Shown here piece by piece: positions 44,352 to 52,807 of a stretch of DNA of 64,000 nt. The stretch comes from Micromonospora avicenniae (GTDB lineage: Bacteria > Actinomycetota > Actinomycetes > Mycobacteriales > Micromonosporaceae). Position numbers and translations under genes: made by a program. Where the stretch lies: assembly GCF_900156065.1 (NCBI RefSeq), contig NZ_FTNF01000001.1, positions 372,001 to 436,000 on the forward strand, in the 5' to 3' direction. Positions within the stretch are counted from its first letter, which is position 1, and each line of letters opens with the position of its first letter. The notes beneath the pieces were generated by a model. The model searched no databases. It saw only the letters and a program-made list of their open reading frames with translations, and was not told where the DNA came from.

Positions 44352-44912
44352 ATGACCAGGATCGGAATCATCATCGGCAGCACCCGGCCCGGACGAAACG
44401 GCGCAGCCGTGGCGCAGTGGGTGTACGAGATCGCCAAGCAACGCACCGACGTCGAGTTCGAACTCGTCGACCTGCTCGACTACAAGCTGCCGCACCTGGA
44501 CGAGGTCTACCCGCCGTCCATGGGTCAGTACCAGCAGCCGCACACGCTGGAGTGGGCGGACAAGATCGCCTCGTTCGACGGGTTCGTCATCGTCACTCCG
44601 GAGTACAACCACTCGACGTCCGGCGCCCTGAAGAACGCGATCGACTTCCTCTACAAGGAGTGGAACAACAAGGCCGTCGGGTTCGTCAGCTACGGCTCAG
44701 TGGGTGGCGCCCGGGCGGTGGAGCACCTGCGGCTGATCGCCGGCGAGCTCCAGATGGCCGACGTACGCTCTCAGGTCGCCCTGTCGCTCTTCACCGACTT
44801 CGAGAACTTCAGCACCTTCAGGCCCAACGTTTTCCAGCGGGACGCGCTGAACACGACCCTCGACCAGGTCGTGGCGTGGAGTGAGGCCCTCGCGCCGCTG
44901 GGCGGCAAGTGA
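44352..44912 (+). CDS. NADPH-dependent FMN reductase (flavodoxin-fold)
   Basis: 186 residues. IGIIIGSTRPGRNGAAVAQW is the FMN phosphate loop, VIVTPEYNHSTSGALKNAID the flavin-ring motif. Such proteins reduce FMN, quinones or azo compounds with NAD(P)H. AGGAG lies 6 nt before the ATG. Under a promoter with twin MarR sites. Short lag between the operators and the start (~45 nt leader). Confidence 0.9.
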   Translation: MTRIGIIIGSTRPGRNGAAVAQWVYEIAKQRTDVEFELVDLLDYKLPHLDEVYPPSMGQYQQPHTLEWADKIASFDGFVIVTPEYNHSTSGALKNAIDFLYKEWNNKAVGFVSYGSVGGARAVEHLRLIAGELQMADVRSQVALSLFTDFENFSTFRPNVFQRDALNTTLDQVVAWSEALAPLGGK

Positions 44913-44945
44913 TCACACTGCCGCCCGACAGCGATCTTCTGCCAG

Positions 44946-44983
44946 GCCGCCAGGACCCTGGACCAGCCCAGGGTCCTGGCGGC
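44946..44983. terminator. Bidirectional terminator, FMN reductase / murB
   Basis: A perfect 15-bp stem (GCCGCCAGGACCCTG and complement) with an 8-nt loop, between convergent genes. Confidence 0.8.
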
Positions 44984-45020
44984 GCGTTCGTCACCGACCG
45001 TCACGATCGCTCCGCCGCGC

Positions 45021-45060
45021 AGGTGATGGTCAGATCGTGCAGGTGATGGTCAGATCGTGC
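45021..45060. repeat. 20-bp perfect tandem duplication at the murB stop
   Basis: The unit AGGTGATGGTCAGATCGTGC occurs twice without a gap (45021-45040, 45041-45060). The second copy contains the murB stop and last codons; the first repeats them downstream. Confidence 0.85.
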
Positions 45061-46141
45061 AGTTGATCAGGACCGGCTCGGGGTGCAGGGTGACGCCGAA
45101 GCGGGTGTGTACGCCGTCGCGGATCTGCCGGGCGAGGGCGACCAGGTCGGCGGTGGCGGCCCGGCCGCTGCGGTTGGTCAGCGCCAGCGTGTGCTTGCTG
45201 GAGATGGCGACCCCGCCCGGCCCCGGGTGGCTCTTGCCGAATCCGGCCTTGTCGATAAGCCAGGCCGCGCTCAGCTTGACCATGTCGCCGGGGCAGGGCC
45301 AGGAGGGCGCCTCGCCCAGGTCCGCGGCGCGCTCACGGAACAGCTCGTACGCCGCCCGGTCCAGCACCGGGTTCGTGAAGAACGAGCCCACCGAGCGGGT
45401 GTCGGGGTCCGCGGCGTCCAGCACCATGCCCTTGCCGGCGCGCAGGCGCAGCACCGTCGCCCGGGCGTCGGCCAGCGGCACCTGGTCCCCCACCTCGACG
45501 CCGAGCGCGCGCGCCAACTCGGCGTAGCGCACCGGACCCGAGAGCGGCGAGCGGGCGAGCCGGAAGTCGACCGAGAGCACCAGCCAGCGGTCGCTGTACT
45601 TGAAGATGCTGCCCCGGTACGCGAAACCGCAATCGGCGGCGTCGATCCGGCCGACGGTGCCGTCCGTCCGGTCGTAGACCTCGACGCCTGTGATCGTCTC
45701 CGCGACCTCCTGGCCGTACGCGCCGACGTTCTGGATAGGTGTGGCGCCGGTGGACCCGGGCACGCCGGAGAGGCACTCCAGGCCGGACCAGCCGTTCGCC
45801 ACGGTGGCGGCGACCAGTTCGTCCCACGGCTCGCCGGCCTCGACCCGTACGGTCACGGTGTCGGTGTCCTCGGCGACCACCCGCAGCCCACGCGATCGGA
45901 CGAGCACCACCGTGCCGGGGAAGCCCGCGTCGCCGATGACGACGTTGCTGCCACCCGCGAGGATCAGCACCGGCTCGTCCCGGATGCCGGCCTCGCGTAC
46001 GGCTCGTACTATCTCCTCGGCGCTGTTGCCCGGCACGATCCGGCCGGCCGGCCCGCCCATGCGCAGGGTGGTGTAGCCGGCCAGGGCATTCATGTCGGTC
46101 GCGTCGACTCCGGTCGTCGGCTGGGCGTAGACGTCTGACAC
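45050..46141 (-). CDS. murB: UDP-N-acetylenolpyruvoylglucosamine reductase
   Basis: 363 residues. FAD-binding: YTTLRMGGPAGRIVPG, LILAGGSNVVIGDAGFPG, SGVPGSTGATPIQNVGAYGQ; catalytic Ser in RSVGSFFTNPV; YRGSIFKYSDRW; C-terminal HPEPVLIN. It reduces enolpyruvyl-UDP-GlcNAc to UDP-MurNAc in peptidoglycan synthesis. I choose the GTG at 46141: TAGGGT ends 7 nt upstream (leaderless). Confidence 0.95.
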   Translation of the reverse strand: MSDVYAQPTTGVDATDMNALAGYTTLRMGGPAGRIVPGNSAEEIVRAVREAGIRDEPVLILAGGSNVVIGDAGFPGTVVLVRSRGLRVVAEDTDTVTVRVEAGEPWDELVAATVANGWSGLECLSGVPGSTGATPIQNVGAYGQEVAETITGVEVYDRTDGTVGRIDAADCGFAYRGSIFKYSDRWLVLSVDFRLARSPLSGPVRYAELARALGVEVGDQVPLADARATVLRLRAGKGMVLDAADPDTRSVGSFFTNPVLDRAAYELFRERAADLGEAPSWPCPGDMVKLSAAWLIDKAGFGKSHPGPGGVAISSKHTLALTNRSGRAATADLVALARQIRDGVHTRFGVTLHPEPVLINCTI

Positions 46142-46211
46142 ACCCTTCACCCTAGGCTGAGGGGTAGCCGCGGCACTCACTGGTAGCCGGGTCACCCCCG
46201 GGAGGATGGCG

Positions 46212-46973
46212 ATGAGCAGACTGCATGGCACGAAGGATTTCTGGATCGGCGCTCTCCGGATGGAGGGACCGGCCTTCGCCGCGGCGGTGGCCGAGGCGCC
46301 GCCGGAGACACCCGTGCTCTCCTGCCCCGGCTGGACCGTCGCCGACCTGACGCTGCACGTCGGCGCCTTCTACCACTGGGTCTCCTCGTTCGCCGGCTCC
46401 GGGGTCACCAGCGCTCCGGCGGAGCGCCCGGCGCAGGGCGCGCCGGACCCGGGCGTCACCGCGCTGGAGTATTGGCGGCAGGGGTACGACAAGCTGGTGG
46501 CCGTTCTCGAAGGGCTGGACCCGGAGGCCCCGGCGTGGAACTGGGCGCCGCAGCCGAAGCGGGCCGGTTTCTGGCCGCGCCGGGCGGCGCACGAGACCGC
46601 GGTGCACCGTTGGGACGCCCAGCTCGCCATCGCCGCCGGTGAGCCGGTCGAGGCGAAGCTCGCGGCCGACGGGGTGAGCGAGGTGCTGGACACCTGGCTA
46701 CCGGCGGGCAAGCGGCGTACCCCTGGACAGTGGCACGGCGTGGTTCAGCTGGTCGCGGCCGACGCCGCACAGCAGTGGTACCTGCGGCTGCGCGGTGAAG
46801 GTGTGGCACTGCTGGACACCGACACCATCCTCGACCACGACGATCACCGTGCGCGGGCGCTGGTCAGCGGCACCGCCAGCGATCTGCTGCTCGCCCTCTG
46901 GGGCCGGGTCAGCTTCGACACCCTGGACGTGACAGGCGACCGTGGCCTGCTGGAGGGCCTGCGGGTCAGCTGA
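46212..46973 (+). CDS. Mycothiol-dependent maleylpyruvate isomerase-family protein (DinB fold)
   Basis: 253 residues from the ATG at 46212 (GGGAGG 6 nt upstream; ATG 46206 overlaps that site). The N-terminal DinB-like four-helix bundle has metal ligands in LTLHVGAFYHW and AAHETAVHRWDAQ. The C-terminal domain is the usual companion of this family. It may transfer mycothiol or isomerise a substrate; the exact one is unknown. A mycothiol-conjugate amidase is encoded nearby. Confidence 0.87.
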   Translation: MSRLHGTKDFWIGALRMEGPAFAAAVAEAPPETPVLSCPGWTVADLTLHVGAFYHWVSSFAGSGVTSAPAERPAQGAPDPGVTALEYWRQGYDKLVAVLEGLDPEAPAWNWAPQPKRAGFWPRRAAHETAVHRWDAQLAIAAGEPVEAKLAADGVSEVLDTWLPAGKRRTPGQWHGVVQLVAADAAQQWYLRLRGEGVALLDTDTILDHDDHRARALVSGTASDLLLALWGRVSFDTLDVTGDRGLLEGLRVS

Positions 46974-47031
46974 CCTCCGGCCGCACGGTTAATGAGTCGA
47001 GGGTCAGGCGGCTCGCCGGTAGCCTGCCCGG

Positions 47032-47157
47032 GTGACCGGACCCCTACGCCTGATCCCCGGCTCTGGCCTCTCCGACGTCGCCGAGCACGCCTACGCGGCC
47101 GCCGTCGAACCACCGGCCCGGCTGATCTTCACCGCGGCGGTGCGTCACCATGGCTGA
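47032..47157 (+). pseudogene. Truncated RidA (YjgF/UK114)-like gene remnant
   Basis: 41 codons from a GTG: it opens VTGPLRLIPGSGL and continues to PPARLIFTA, which looks like the N-terminus of an actinobacterial RidA protein, which normally runs on to ~130 residues (LIFTAGACPLD). Here it turns into AAVRHHG and stops, overlapping the GNAT start by 8 nt. It keeps a leaderless promoter (TAGCCT ends 6 nt before the GTG). Probably a deletion fused the start of ridA to the GNAT gene, which now uses its promoter. Confidence 0.6.
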
Positions 47158-48055
47158 CTTCCAGATCCGCCACGCCACTGCCGATGACGCGCCGGCCGTG
47201 GTGGCGCTACGTGCCCTCGTCCACCCGTACCTGGTACGCGGGGAGGCGTCGACCCGGAAGATGCTCTCCGAGCCCCCGGCGGGCGAGGACTGGACGGCCT
47301 TCGTCGCCGAGGTCGACGACCAGGTGGTCGGCTGGGTGTCGGCGTTCCGGAACATCCGGACGTCCGAGCCCGACTTCGGTGAGCTGTCCCTGCTGCACAC
47401 GCATCCCGAGCAACGCCGTCGAGGCATCGGCACCGCCCTGCTGGACGCGGCGCTGGGTCACCTCCGCCCGCTCGGCGTACGCCAGGTCCGCACCTGGGCG
47501 CAGCCGGAGGCCCTTCCCTTCGCCCGCCGGCACGGCTTCACGCCGAGTCGCGAGCTGCGCTACTCGGCGCTCGAGCTGCGTCCGGCACCGGCGATGCCGG
47601 TGGCGCCACCGGGCGTGCGGTGGCGGGCGCTGGCCGACCTGGACCCGAGGCTCGTGTACGCGGCCGAGGTCGCTGCGGCCGCGGACGAGCCGGGCGACGT
47701 GTCCTCCGACGCGTTCACCTACGAGTACTGGCTCTGGGACGTGTGGGAGAACCTCGGCCTGGACAAGGCGGCGAGCACGGCCGCCGAGTCTGACGGCGAG
47801 GTGGTGGCGTTGAGCCTGGTCAAGCGGGACGGAGACCGGATGTGGTCGGACTACACCGCGACCGTGCCGAGCCACCGTGGGCGCGGGCTGGCCCGGCTGA
47901 CCAAGCAGGCGGCCCTGCATCGGGCCGCGGCCGGTGGGGTACGGGTCGCGTACACCTCGAACGACGAGGCGAACGCGCCGATGCTGGCGGTCAACGCCCG
48001 GCTCGGCTACCGGCCGGTGGCCGCCCAGTGGTCCTGCCTGCGCGAGTTGACCTGA
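47150..48055 (+). CDS. GNAT acetyltransferase with two GNAT domains
   Basis: 301 residues. First domain: IRHATADDAPAVVALRALVH, then HTHPEQRRRGIGTALLDAAL (acetyl-CoA loop RRRGIG). Second: VPSHRGRGLARLTKQAAL and NARLGYRPVAAQWS. Substrate unknown. Its start lies in the end of the ridA remnant, and its last 65 bp overlap mca on the other strand. Confidence 0.83.
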   Translation: MADFQIRHATADDAPAVVALRALVHPYLVRGEASTRKMLSEPPAGEDWTAFVAEVDDQVVGWVSAFRNIRTSEPDFGELSLLHTHPEQRRRGIGTALLDAALGHLRPLGVRQVRTWAQPEALPFARRHGFTPSRELRYSALELRPAPAMPVAPPGVRWRALADLDPRLVYAAEVAAAADEPGDVSSDAFTYEYWLWDVWENLGLDKAASTAAESDGEVVALSLVKRDGDRMWSDYTATVPSHRGRGLARLTKQAALHRAAAGGVRVAYTSNDEANAPMLAVNARLGYRPVAAQWSCLRELT

Positions 48056-48902
48056 GGCCGGCGAACAGGTCGTCCTCGGGCAGGCTCACCCGGATCCGCG
48101 CCTCGGCCAGTTCGTAGTCCTCGGTCGGCCAGACGCGCCGCTCGACGTCACGTGAATGCGCGAAGAAGGGATGGGCCGGGTCGGTCTGAGTGGCGTGCGC
48201 GAGCAGTGCCTGATCGCGGGTGGCGAACTGGTCGGCGCACCGGACCCGGGTGGTCACCCGGGGCTCCGGCAGCTCGTCGGGCAGTTCCCGCAGCACCTCG
48301 TCCATCGCGGAGGGCAGACCCGCGGCCCGGGTCGCGTCGTGCAGCGCCTGGAACCAGGCCCGGCTGAAGGACACCAGGTAGTAGAGCTTCGCCACGGCCC
48401 AGGCCGGGCCCGCTCCGGGGTGGGTGGTCGGGTCGGCCGCCGCGTCGAAGGCGTACCGCGCGATCCGGTGGGCCATCACGTGGTCGGGATGCGGATATCC
48501 GCCGGTCGGGTCGTACGTCACCATGACCTGTGGCCGGAACTCGCGGATCTCCGCGACCAGCGGAGCCGCCGCGTCGGCGACCGGCAGCCGGGCGAACGCG
48601 TCGACCGGTAGGTCGGCGCCGTCGGCGGGCAACCCGGAGTCGACGAAACCGAGGAACCGCTGCCGTACGCCGAGCAGCGCCGCCGCCCGGGCCATCTCCT
48701 CCCGGCGGACCCGACCCAGGTCGGCGCGTACCTCCGGCCGGTCCATCGCGGGGTTGAGCACGTCGCCGCGTTCGCCGCCGGTGCAGGTCACCACCAGTAC
48801 GTCGACCCCCTCCGCCGCGTACCGGGCGAGGGTCGCGGCGCCCTTGCTGGACTCGTCGTCGGGGTGGGCGTGCACGGCCATCAGTCGCAGGGATTCCGCC
48901 AT
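47991..48902 (-). CDS. mca: Mycothiol S-conjugate amidase
   Basis: 303 residues, LmbE-like fold. Zinc site: VHAHPDDESSKGAATL near the start and GYPHPDHVMAHRIAR. It cleaves mycothiol S-conjugates of electrophiles to GlcN-Ins and a mercapturic acid that is exported. Longer and with a C-terminal region (FFAHSRDVERRVWPTEDYEL) as in Mca, not MshB. It starts 1 nt after the TetR stop, so the two form one transcript. The 3' end overlaps the convergent GNAT. Confidence 0.92.
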   Translation of the reverse strand: MAESLRLMAVHAHPDDESSKGAATLARYAAEGVDVLVVTCTGGERGDVLNPAMDRPEVRADLGRVRREEMARAAALLGVRQRFLGFVDSGLPADGADLPVDAFARLPVADAAAPLVAEIREFRPQVMVTYDPTGGYPHPDHVMAHRIARYAFDAAADPTTHPGAGPAWAVAKLYYLVSFSRAWFQALHDATRAAGLPSAMDEVLRELPDELPEPRVTTRVRCADQFATRDQALLAHATQTDPAHPFFAHSRDVERRVWPTEDYELAEARIRVSLPEDDLFAGLRSTRAGRTTGRPPAGSRAGR

Positions 48903-48903
48903 G

Positions 48904-49521
48904 TCACTTCACCCCCGAGGCGAGCAGGTCGAAGGCGCGCGACCCGGCCTGGGCGAGGGCCTCGGCCAGGTGTCCCTCGTCGTGCCCGCCGCGAACCAAC
49001 CGGAACGCCTCGTGGAAGAGCACCCGGTACGCCCCGGCGAGCTGCGCGGCGAGCAGCCGTGCCGTCAGGTCGTCCCCGGCCGTCGCCGGCTCGCCGGCGA
49101 GCTGCGCGGCGAGCGCCCGTTCGCGCAGTTCGAACAGTTCGCGCAGGCGAGCGGTGAGCGCTGGGCTCTCCTCCACCAGCTGGACGAAGGGTGCGCCGGC
49201 GAAGCCGACCACCGCCTCACGCCGCGCCACCGCGTCCTGGTAACGCCGGCGGAGCGCGTCCGGCACCGGTTCCCCGGTGGGCCGGTCGGCGGCGGTACGG
49301 GCCAGCAGCGCGACGAACTCGTCGGCGATGTCGAGGACCAGGTCCTCCTTGCGGGGGAAGTAGTTCGTCACCGTCATCTTCGCCACGCCGGACGCCGCCG
49401 CGATCTCCGCGATGGTCACCCGGTCGTAGCCGCGCTCCAGGAACAGCCGGGTCGCCACGTCCGAGATGGACTGCCGGGTCTGCTGCTTCTTGCGTTCGCG
49501 AAGGCTGCCGTCGGTACTCAC
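48904..49521 (-). CDS. TetR-family regulator upstream of mca
   Basis: 205 residues from the GTG at 49521, chosen because TATGCT ends 6 nt upstream (leaderless); ATG 49536 overlaps that hexamer. HTH: VTIAEIAAASGVAKMTVTNY, then FPRKEDLVLDIADE. The C-terminal ligand region is Ala/Leu-rich. Two 12-bp CCTA-TAGG dyads lie just upstream as likely operators. It is co-transcribed with mca, so it may sense an electrophile or drug. Confidence 0.86.
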   Translation of the reverse strand: MSTDGSLRERKKQQTRQSISDVATRLFLERGYDRVTIAEIAAASGVAKMTVTNYFPRKEDLVLDIADEFVALLARTAADRPTGEPVPDALRRRYQDAVARREAVVGFAGAPFVQLVEESPALTARLRELFELRERALAAQLAGEPATAGDDLTARLLAAQLAGAYRVLFHEAFRLVRGGHDEGHLAEALAQAGSRAFDLLASGVK

Positions 49522-49544
49522 GCCGGAAGCATACATGGCACGGA

Positions 49545-49573
49545 CCTAAAAATAGGATTGCCCTAACAATAGG
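49545..49573. promoter_or_regulatory. Paired TetR operators
   Basis: CCTAAAAATAGG (49545-49556) and CCTAACAATAGG (49562-49573), each a CCTA-N4-TAGG dyad, 5 bp apart. AT-rich island between the TetR gene and a very short plus-strand ORF. Confidence 0.68.
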
Positions 49574-49613
49574 CCGGACCTAGCGTGGGTGACCGACCGA
49601 GAGGAGGACAGCA

Positions 49614-49637
49614 ATGAACCTGCGCATCACCTGGTGA
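49614..49637 (+). CDS. Seven-codon ORF (MNLRITW) with a strong ribosome-binding site
   Basis: ATG-led ORF of seven codons, stop TGA, preceded by GAGGAGGA 5 nt upstream, among the best Shine-Dalgarno sites in the window. It follows the paired TetR operators. No gene continues downstream on this strand; a hairpin follows at once. It may be a leader peptide of a lost gene or the stub of a truncated exporter gene. Confidence 0.3.
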   Translation: MNLRITW

Positions 49638-49643
49638 CGCACG

Positions 49644-49687
49644 CCCCTCGGCCCGCCCGTGCCGCCCTGGCGCGGCGCGGGCCGGGG
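49644..49687. terminator. Hairpin between the short ORF and the macro-domain gene
   Basis: CCCC and GGCCCGC on the left pair with GCGGGCC and GGGG on the right, with small bulges and a second inner stem; it ends 1 nt before the macro-domain stop. Possible bidirectional terminator. Confidence 0.5.
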
Positions 49688-49688
49688 C

Positions 49689-50204
49689 TCAGCCCGACGC
49701 GGCGACCCGCTCGGCGGTCGCGTACGTGCCCGCATCGAAGAGAACCAGCCGGGCCTCGGTGACCCGCGCCGGAGTGGCCCCGCGCAGCACGGTCAACGCC
49801 TGCCGGACCGCGTCCTCGACGGGCCAGCCGTAGACGCCCGCGGAGATCAGCGGGTACGCGACGGTGGCCGCGCCCAGTTCGTCGGCGACAGCGAGGCTGT
49901 TGGTGTAGCAGTCACGCAGCAGCGACGAGCGGTCCTCGCTCGCCGACCAGACCGGGCCCACGGTGTGGATCACCCAGCGGGCCGGCAACCGCCCGGCCGT
50001 GGTGGCAACCGCCCGGCCGGTGGGTAGCCCCCGGCCATAGCGGGACGCGCGCAGCGCCCGGCACTCCGCCAGGATCTCCGGTCCGCCCTTGCGGTGGATG
50101 GCGCCGTCGACGCCACCGCCGCCGAGCAGCGACGAGTTGGCGGCGTTGACGATCGCGTCGACCTGCTGGGCGGTGATGTCTCCCTGGACCAGGGTGAGCC
50201 GCAC
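49689..50204 (-). CDS. Macro-domain ADP-ribose hydrolase/binding protein
   Basis: 171 residues from the GTG at 50204 (GAGAGGGG upstream, inside the preceding stop region). LVQGDITAQQVDAIVNAANS and LLGGGGVDGAIHRKGG are the ADP-ribose-binding loops; PLISAGVYGWP is the third motif, as in MacroD/YmdB. It may remove ADP-ribose from proteins or O-acetyl-ADP-ribose. It starts 1 nt after the EI24 gene ends, so the two are one unit. Confidence 0.9.
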   Translation of the reverse strand: MRLTLVQGDITAQQVDAIVNAANSSLLGGGGVDGAIHRKGGPEILAECRALRASRYGRGLPTGRAVATTAGRLPARWVIHTVGPVWSASEDRSSLLRDCYTNSLAVADELGAATVAYPLISAGVYGWPVEDAVRQALTVLRGATPARVTEARLVLFDAGTYATAERVAASG

Positions 50205-50205
50205 T

Positions 50206-50997
50206 TCATCCCCTCTCTGTGGACTGCCCGAGCGAGCGCCGGGCCAGCAGCGTGGCACCGGCCACGGCGGCCGGCATGACGAGCACCGCGCCGAGTGGGA
50301 TCAGGAAGCAGAGGAAGACCGCCACCCCGAAACCGAGCGCGGTGGGCCGGTCCGCCTTCAGCAGCGCCCGGCGCTCGGGCAGCCGCATGCCGCGCCGGTA
50401 GAAGGCCGCGCCGACCAGCTCGACGGCGAGGAGCCAACCACCGACCGCGGCCCCGACGACCGGGACCACGGTCTGACCGACCAGCGGAATGAAGCCGGCG
50501 ACGAACAGCGGGACGCCGACGACGGCGGAGAACGCCATCAGGCGTACGGAGTCGGCGAGGCTGCGGCGCAGCGACGACCAGAAGGACACCTCCACCGCGC
50601 CCGGCGTGCCGCCGAGCCCGGCCTCCACCCGCTCGGAGATCGCCTCGTAGAAGGGGTCGCCGATGACGAGGGTGACCGCCGTGAAGGTGACCACGCCGAG
50701 CAGGCCACCGAGCCCGAGGATCGCCGCCCCGGCAACCACCCGCAACACGTTGCGCCAGGCTGACGACCAGTCGTCGGCGAACGGGGTGACCAGCGCGGCG
50801 AGGTCGTCGACGAACCAGACGAGGGCGGCGAACGCGGCGAGGTAGAGCACGCCGGAGATCAGCGCCGGCACGATGCCGAGAAGCATCAGCTTCGGGCTGC
50901 GTACGTAGAGGCCGACACCTCGCAGCAGCAGCCCCGCCCCGGAGAAGAAGCGGCTGGCGGCCCCGGTCACCGGGCGGGCGATGCTGATCACGTCCAC
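50206..50997 (-). CDS. EI24-domain (CysZ-like) integral membrane protein
   Basis: 263 residues, about five or six membrane helices (LMLLGIVPALISGVLYLAAF, LGLGGLLGVVTFTAVTLVIG, LMAFSAVVGVPLFVAGFIPL, LGFGVAVFLCFLIPLGAVLV). GDPFYEAISERVE is the conserved EI24 loop. CysZ in enterobacteria takes up sulfate; function here is open. GTG start with TAGGCT ending 8 nt upstream. Confidence 0.85.
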   Translation of the reverse strand: MDVISIARPVTGAASRFFSGAGLLLRGVGLYVRSPKLMLLGIVPALISGVLYLAAFAALVWFVDDLAALVTPFADDWSSAWRNVLRVVAGAAILGLGGLLGVVTFTAVTLVIGDPFYEAISERVEAGLGGTPGAVEVSFWSSLRRSLADSVRLMAFSAVVGVPLFVAGFIPLVGQTVVPVVGAAVGGWLLAVELVGAAFYRRGMRLPERRALLKADRPTALGFGVAVFLCFLIPLGAVLVMPAAVAGATLLARRSLGQSTERG

Positions 50998-51151
50998 GAA
51001 CGCAGAGCCTAATCGGCCACCGGCACATCAACCGGTTGGTGGACCGGGAAGGTCATCCTCCGCCGCTCCTGATCGTCCCCGGCCGGTCGATGCCCCGCCG
51101 GGCCCACGCCACGACCCTGGGAGGTGCGAGAACACGGAGAAGGGCGGTGCG

Positions 51152-52060
51152 ATGCCGGTCATCGAGGTGACCAACCTGCACAAGCGGTACGGCGATCTGG
51201 TGGCGGTGCGGGACGTGTCGTTCACGGTCGAGGCCGGAGAGATCTTCGGCGTGCTCGGACCGAACGGCGCCGGCAAGACCACCACGGTGGAGTGCGTGGC
51301 CGGGCTGCGCACCCCGGACGGGGGCGGGGTGTCGGTCCTCGGGCTCGACCCCCGTCGGGACGGGGCCCGCCTCCGCCAACGACTCGGAGTGCAGCTCCAG
51401 GAGAGTCAGTTGCCGGACCGGCTGCGGGTGGCCGAGGCGCTGGAACTCTACGCCTCGTTCTACCGGAACCCGGCCGACCCGGCCCGGCTGATCGACGACC
51501 TGGGGCTCGGCGGCAAGCGGAACACGCCGTACAAGAAGCTGTCCGGCGGCCAGAAGCAGCGACTCTCCGTCGCGCTGGCACTCGTCGGCAACCCGGAGAT
51601 CGCCGTCCTCGACGAGCTGACCACCGGGCTCGATCCGCAGGCCCGACGGGACACGTGGGGGCTCATCGAACGCGTCCGGGAGCGCGGCGTGACGATCGTG
51701 CTGGTCACCCACTTCATGGAGGAGGCCGAGCGGCTCTGCGACCGGGTGGCCGTCATCGACGGCGGCCGCGTCGTCGCGTTGGACAGCCCAGGCGGCCTCG
51801 TGTCGCGCGTCGTACCCGAGCAGCGGATCCGGTTCCGGCCGTCGAGCCCGGTGGAGGATCACGTCTTCACCGACCTGCCGGAGGTGAGCTCGGTGACCCG
51901 CAGCGGCGGCCAGCTGGTGGTGACCGGCACCGGCGACCTGCTGCACGCGGTCACGGCTGTCCTGGCCCGCAACCAGATCGTCGCCGCCGACCTGCGGCTC
52001 GAACAGTCCACCCTCGACGACGCCTTCGTCGAGCTGACCGGGCAGCGGCCCGCCGACTGA
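51152..52060 (+). CDS. ABC transporter ATP-binding protein (DrrA-like)
   Basis: 302 residues. Walker A GPNGAGKTTTVE, Q-loop LQESQL, signature LSGGQKQRLSVALAL, Walker B IAVLDELTTGLDP, H-loop VTHFMEEAERLC. The C-terminal ~90 residues match the DrrA-type extension. It powers the permease encoded 12 nt downstream, probably drug or lipid export. It opens a four-gene unit that also contains a kinase and a regulator. Confidence 0.92.
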   Translation: MPVIEVTNLHKRYGDLVAVRDVSFTVEAGEIFGVLGPNGAGKTTTVECVAGLRTPDGGGVSVLGLDPRRDGARLRQRLGVQLQESQLPDRLRVAEALELYASFYRNPADPARLIDDLGLGGKRNTPYKKLSGGQKQRLSVALALVGNPEIAVLDELTTGLDPQARRDTWGLIERVRERGVTIVLVTHFMEEAERLCDRVAVIDGGRVVALDSPGGLVSRVVPEQRIRFRPSSPVEDHVFTDLPEVSSVTRSGGQLVVTGTGDLLHAVTAVLARNQIVAADLRLEQSTLDDAFVELTGQRPAD

Positions 52061-52072
52061 GGGAGAACCGAC

Positions 52073-52807
52073 ATGCACGCCTTCGGACAGATCCTCAAGA
52101 TCGAAACGAGACTCTACCTACGGGACTTCGCCTCGCCGCTGATCACCATCGCGTTGCCGCTCGCGCTGCTGGTGGTGTTCGGGTTGATCCCGGCCGGGCG
52201 CGAGCGGAATCCGCAGTTCGGCGACCGGGCCTTCATCGAGTACTTCGCTCCCTCGCTGCTGGTGATCACGCTCGCCATGGCGGCGGTGAACATCCTGCCC
52301 GTCGTGCTGGCCACCTACCGGGAACGCGGCGTGCTGCGTCGACTGGCCACCACGCCGGCCAGTCCGGCCGCGCTGCTCGCCGCCCAGCTGGTCATCTCGC
52401 TCGCCACCATCCTGGTCGGCGCCGTGCTGCTCATCGGCGTCGGCTGGCTCGCCTTCGACGTGCCGCTGCCCCGGCACCCGCTGGGCTTCACGTTGGCCCT
52501 CGTCCTCGGCACGGCGGCCCTGCTCGCGCTGGGGCTGCTGGTGGCGGCGGTCGCCCGCACGGCAAAGGCGGCGCAGGGCATGGCCGTGCCGGTGTTCATG
52601 GTGACCATGTTCTTCGGCGGGGTCTATCTGCCTCGGTTCCTGCTGCCGGACTTCCTGGTCCGGATCGGTGACTACACCCCACCCGGCGTGCAGGCGCTCC
52701 TCGACGCCTGGACCGCCGATGCACCACAACCGCTGCACCTCGCGATAATGACGGTGATCGCCGTGATCGCAGGCGCCACCGCGGCGAAGCTGTTCCGCTG
52801 GGAGTGA
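52073..52807 (+). CDS. ABC-2 type transporter permease
   Basis: 244 residues with six membrane helices (LITIALPLALLVVFGLIPAG and five more after 60). The conserved DrrB-like ERGVLRRLATTPASPAALLA cytoplasmic loop lies between helices. It forms the channel for the upstream ATPase. GGAG before the ATG. Its stop overlaps the kinase start (GTGA). Confidence 0.9.
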   Translation: MHAFGQILKIETRLYLRDFASPLITIALPLALLVVFGLIPAGRERNPQFGDRAFIEYFAPSLLVITLAMAAVNILPVVLATYRERGVLRRLATTPASPAALLAAQLVISLATILVGAVLLIGVGWLAFDVPLPRHPLGFTLALVLGTAALLALGLLVAAVARTAKAAQGMAVPVFMVTMFFGGVYLPRFLLPDFLVRIGDYTPPGVQALLDAWTADAPQPLHLAIMTVIAVIAGATAAKLFRWE

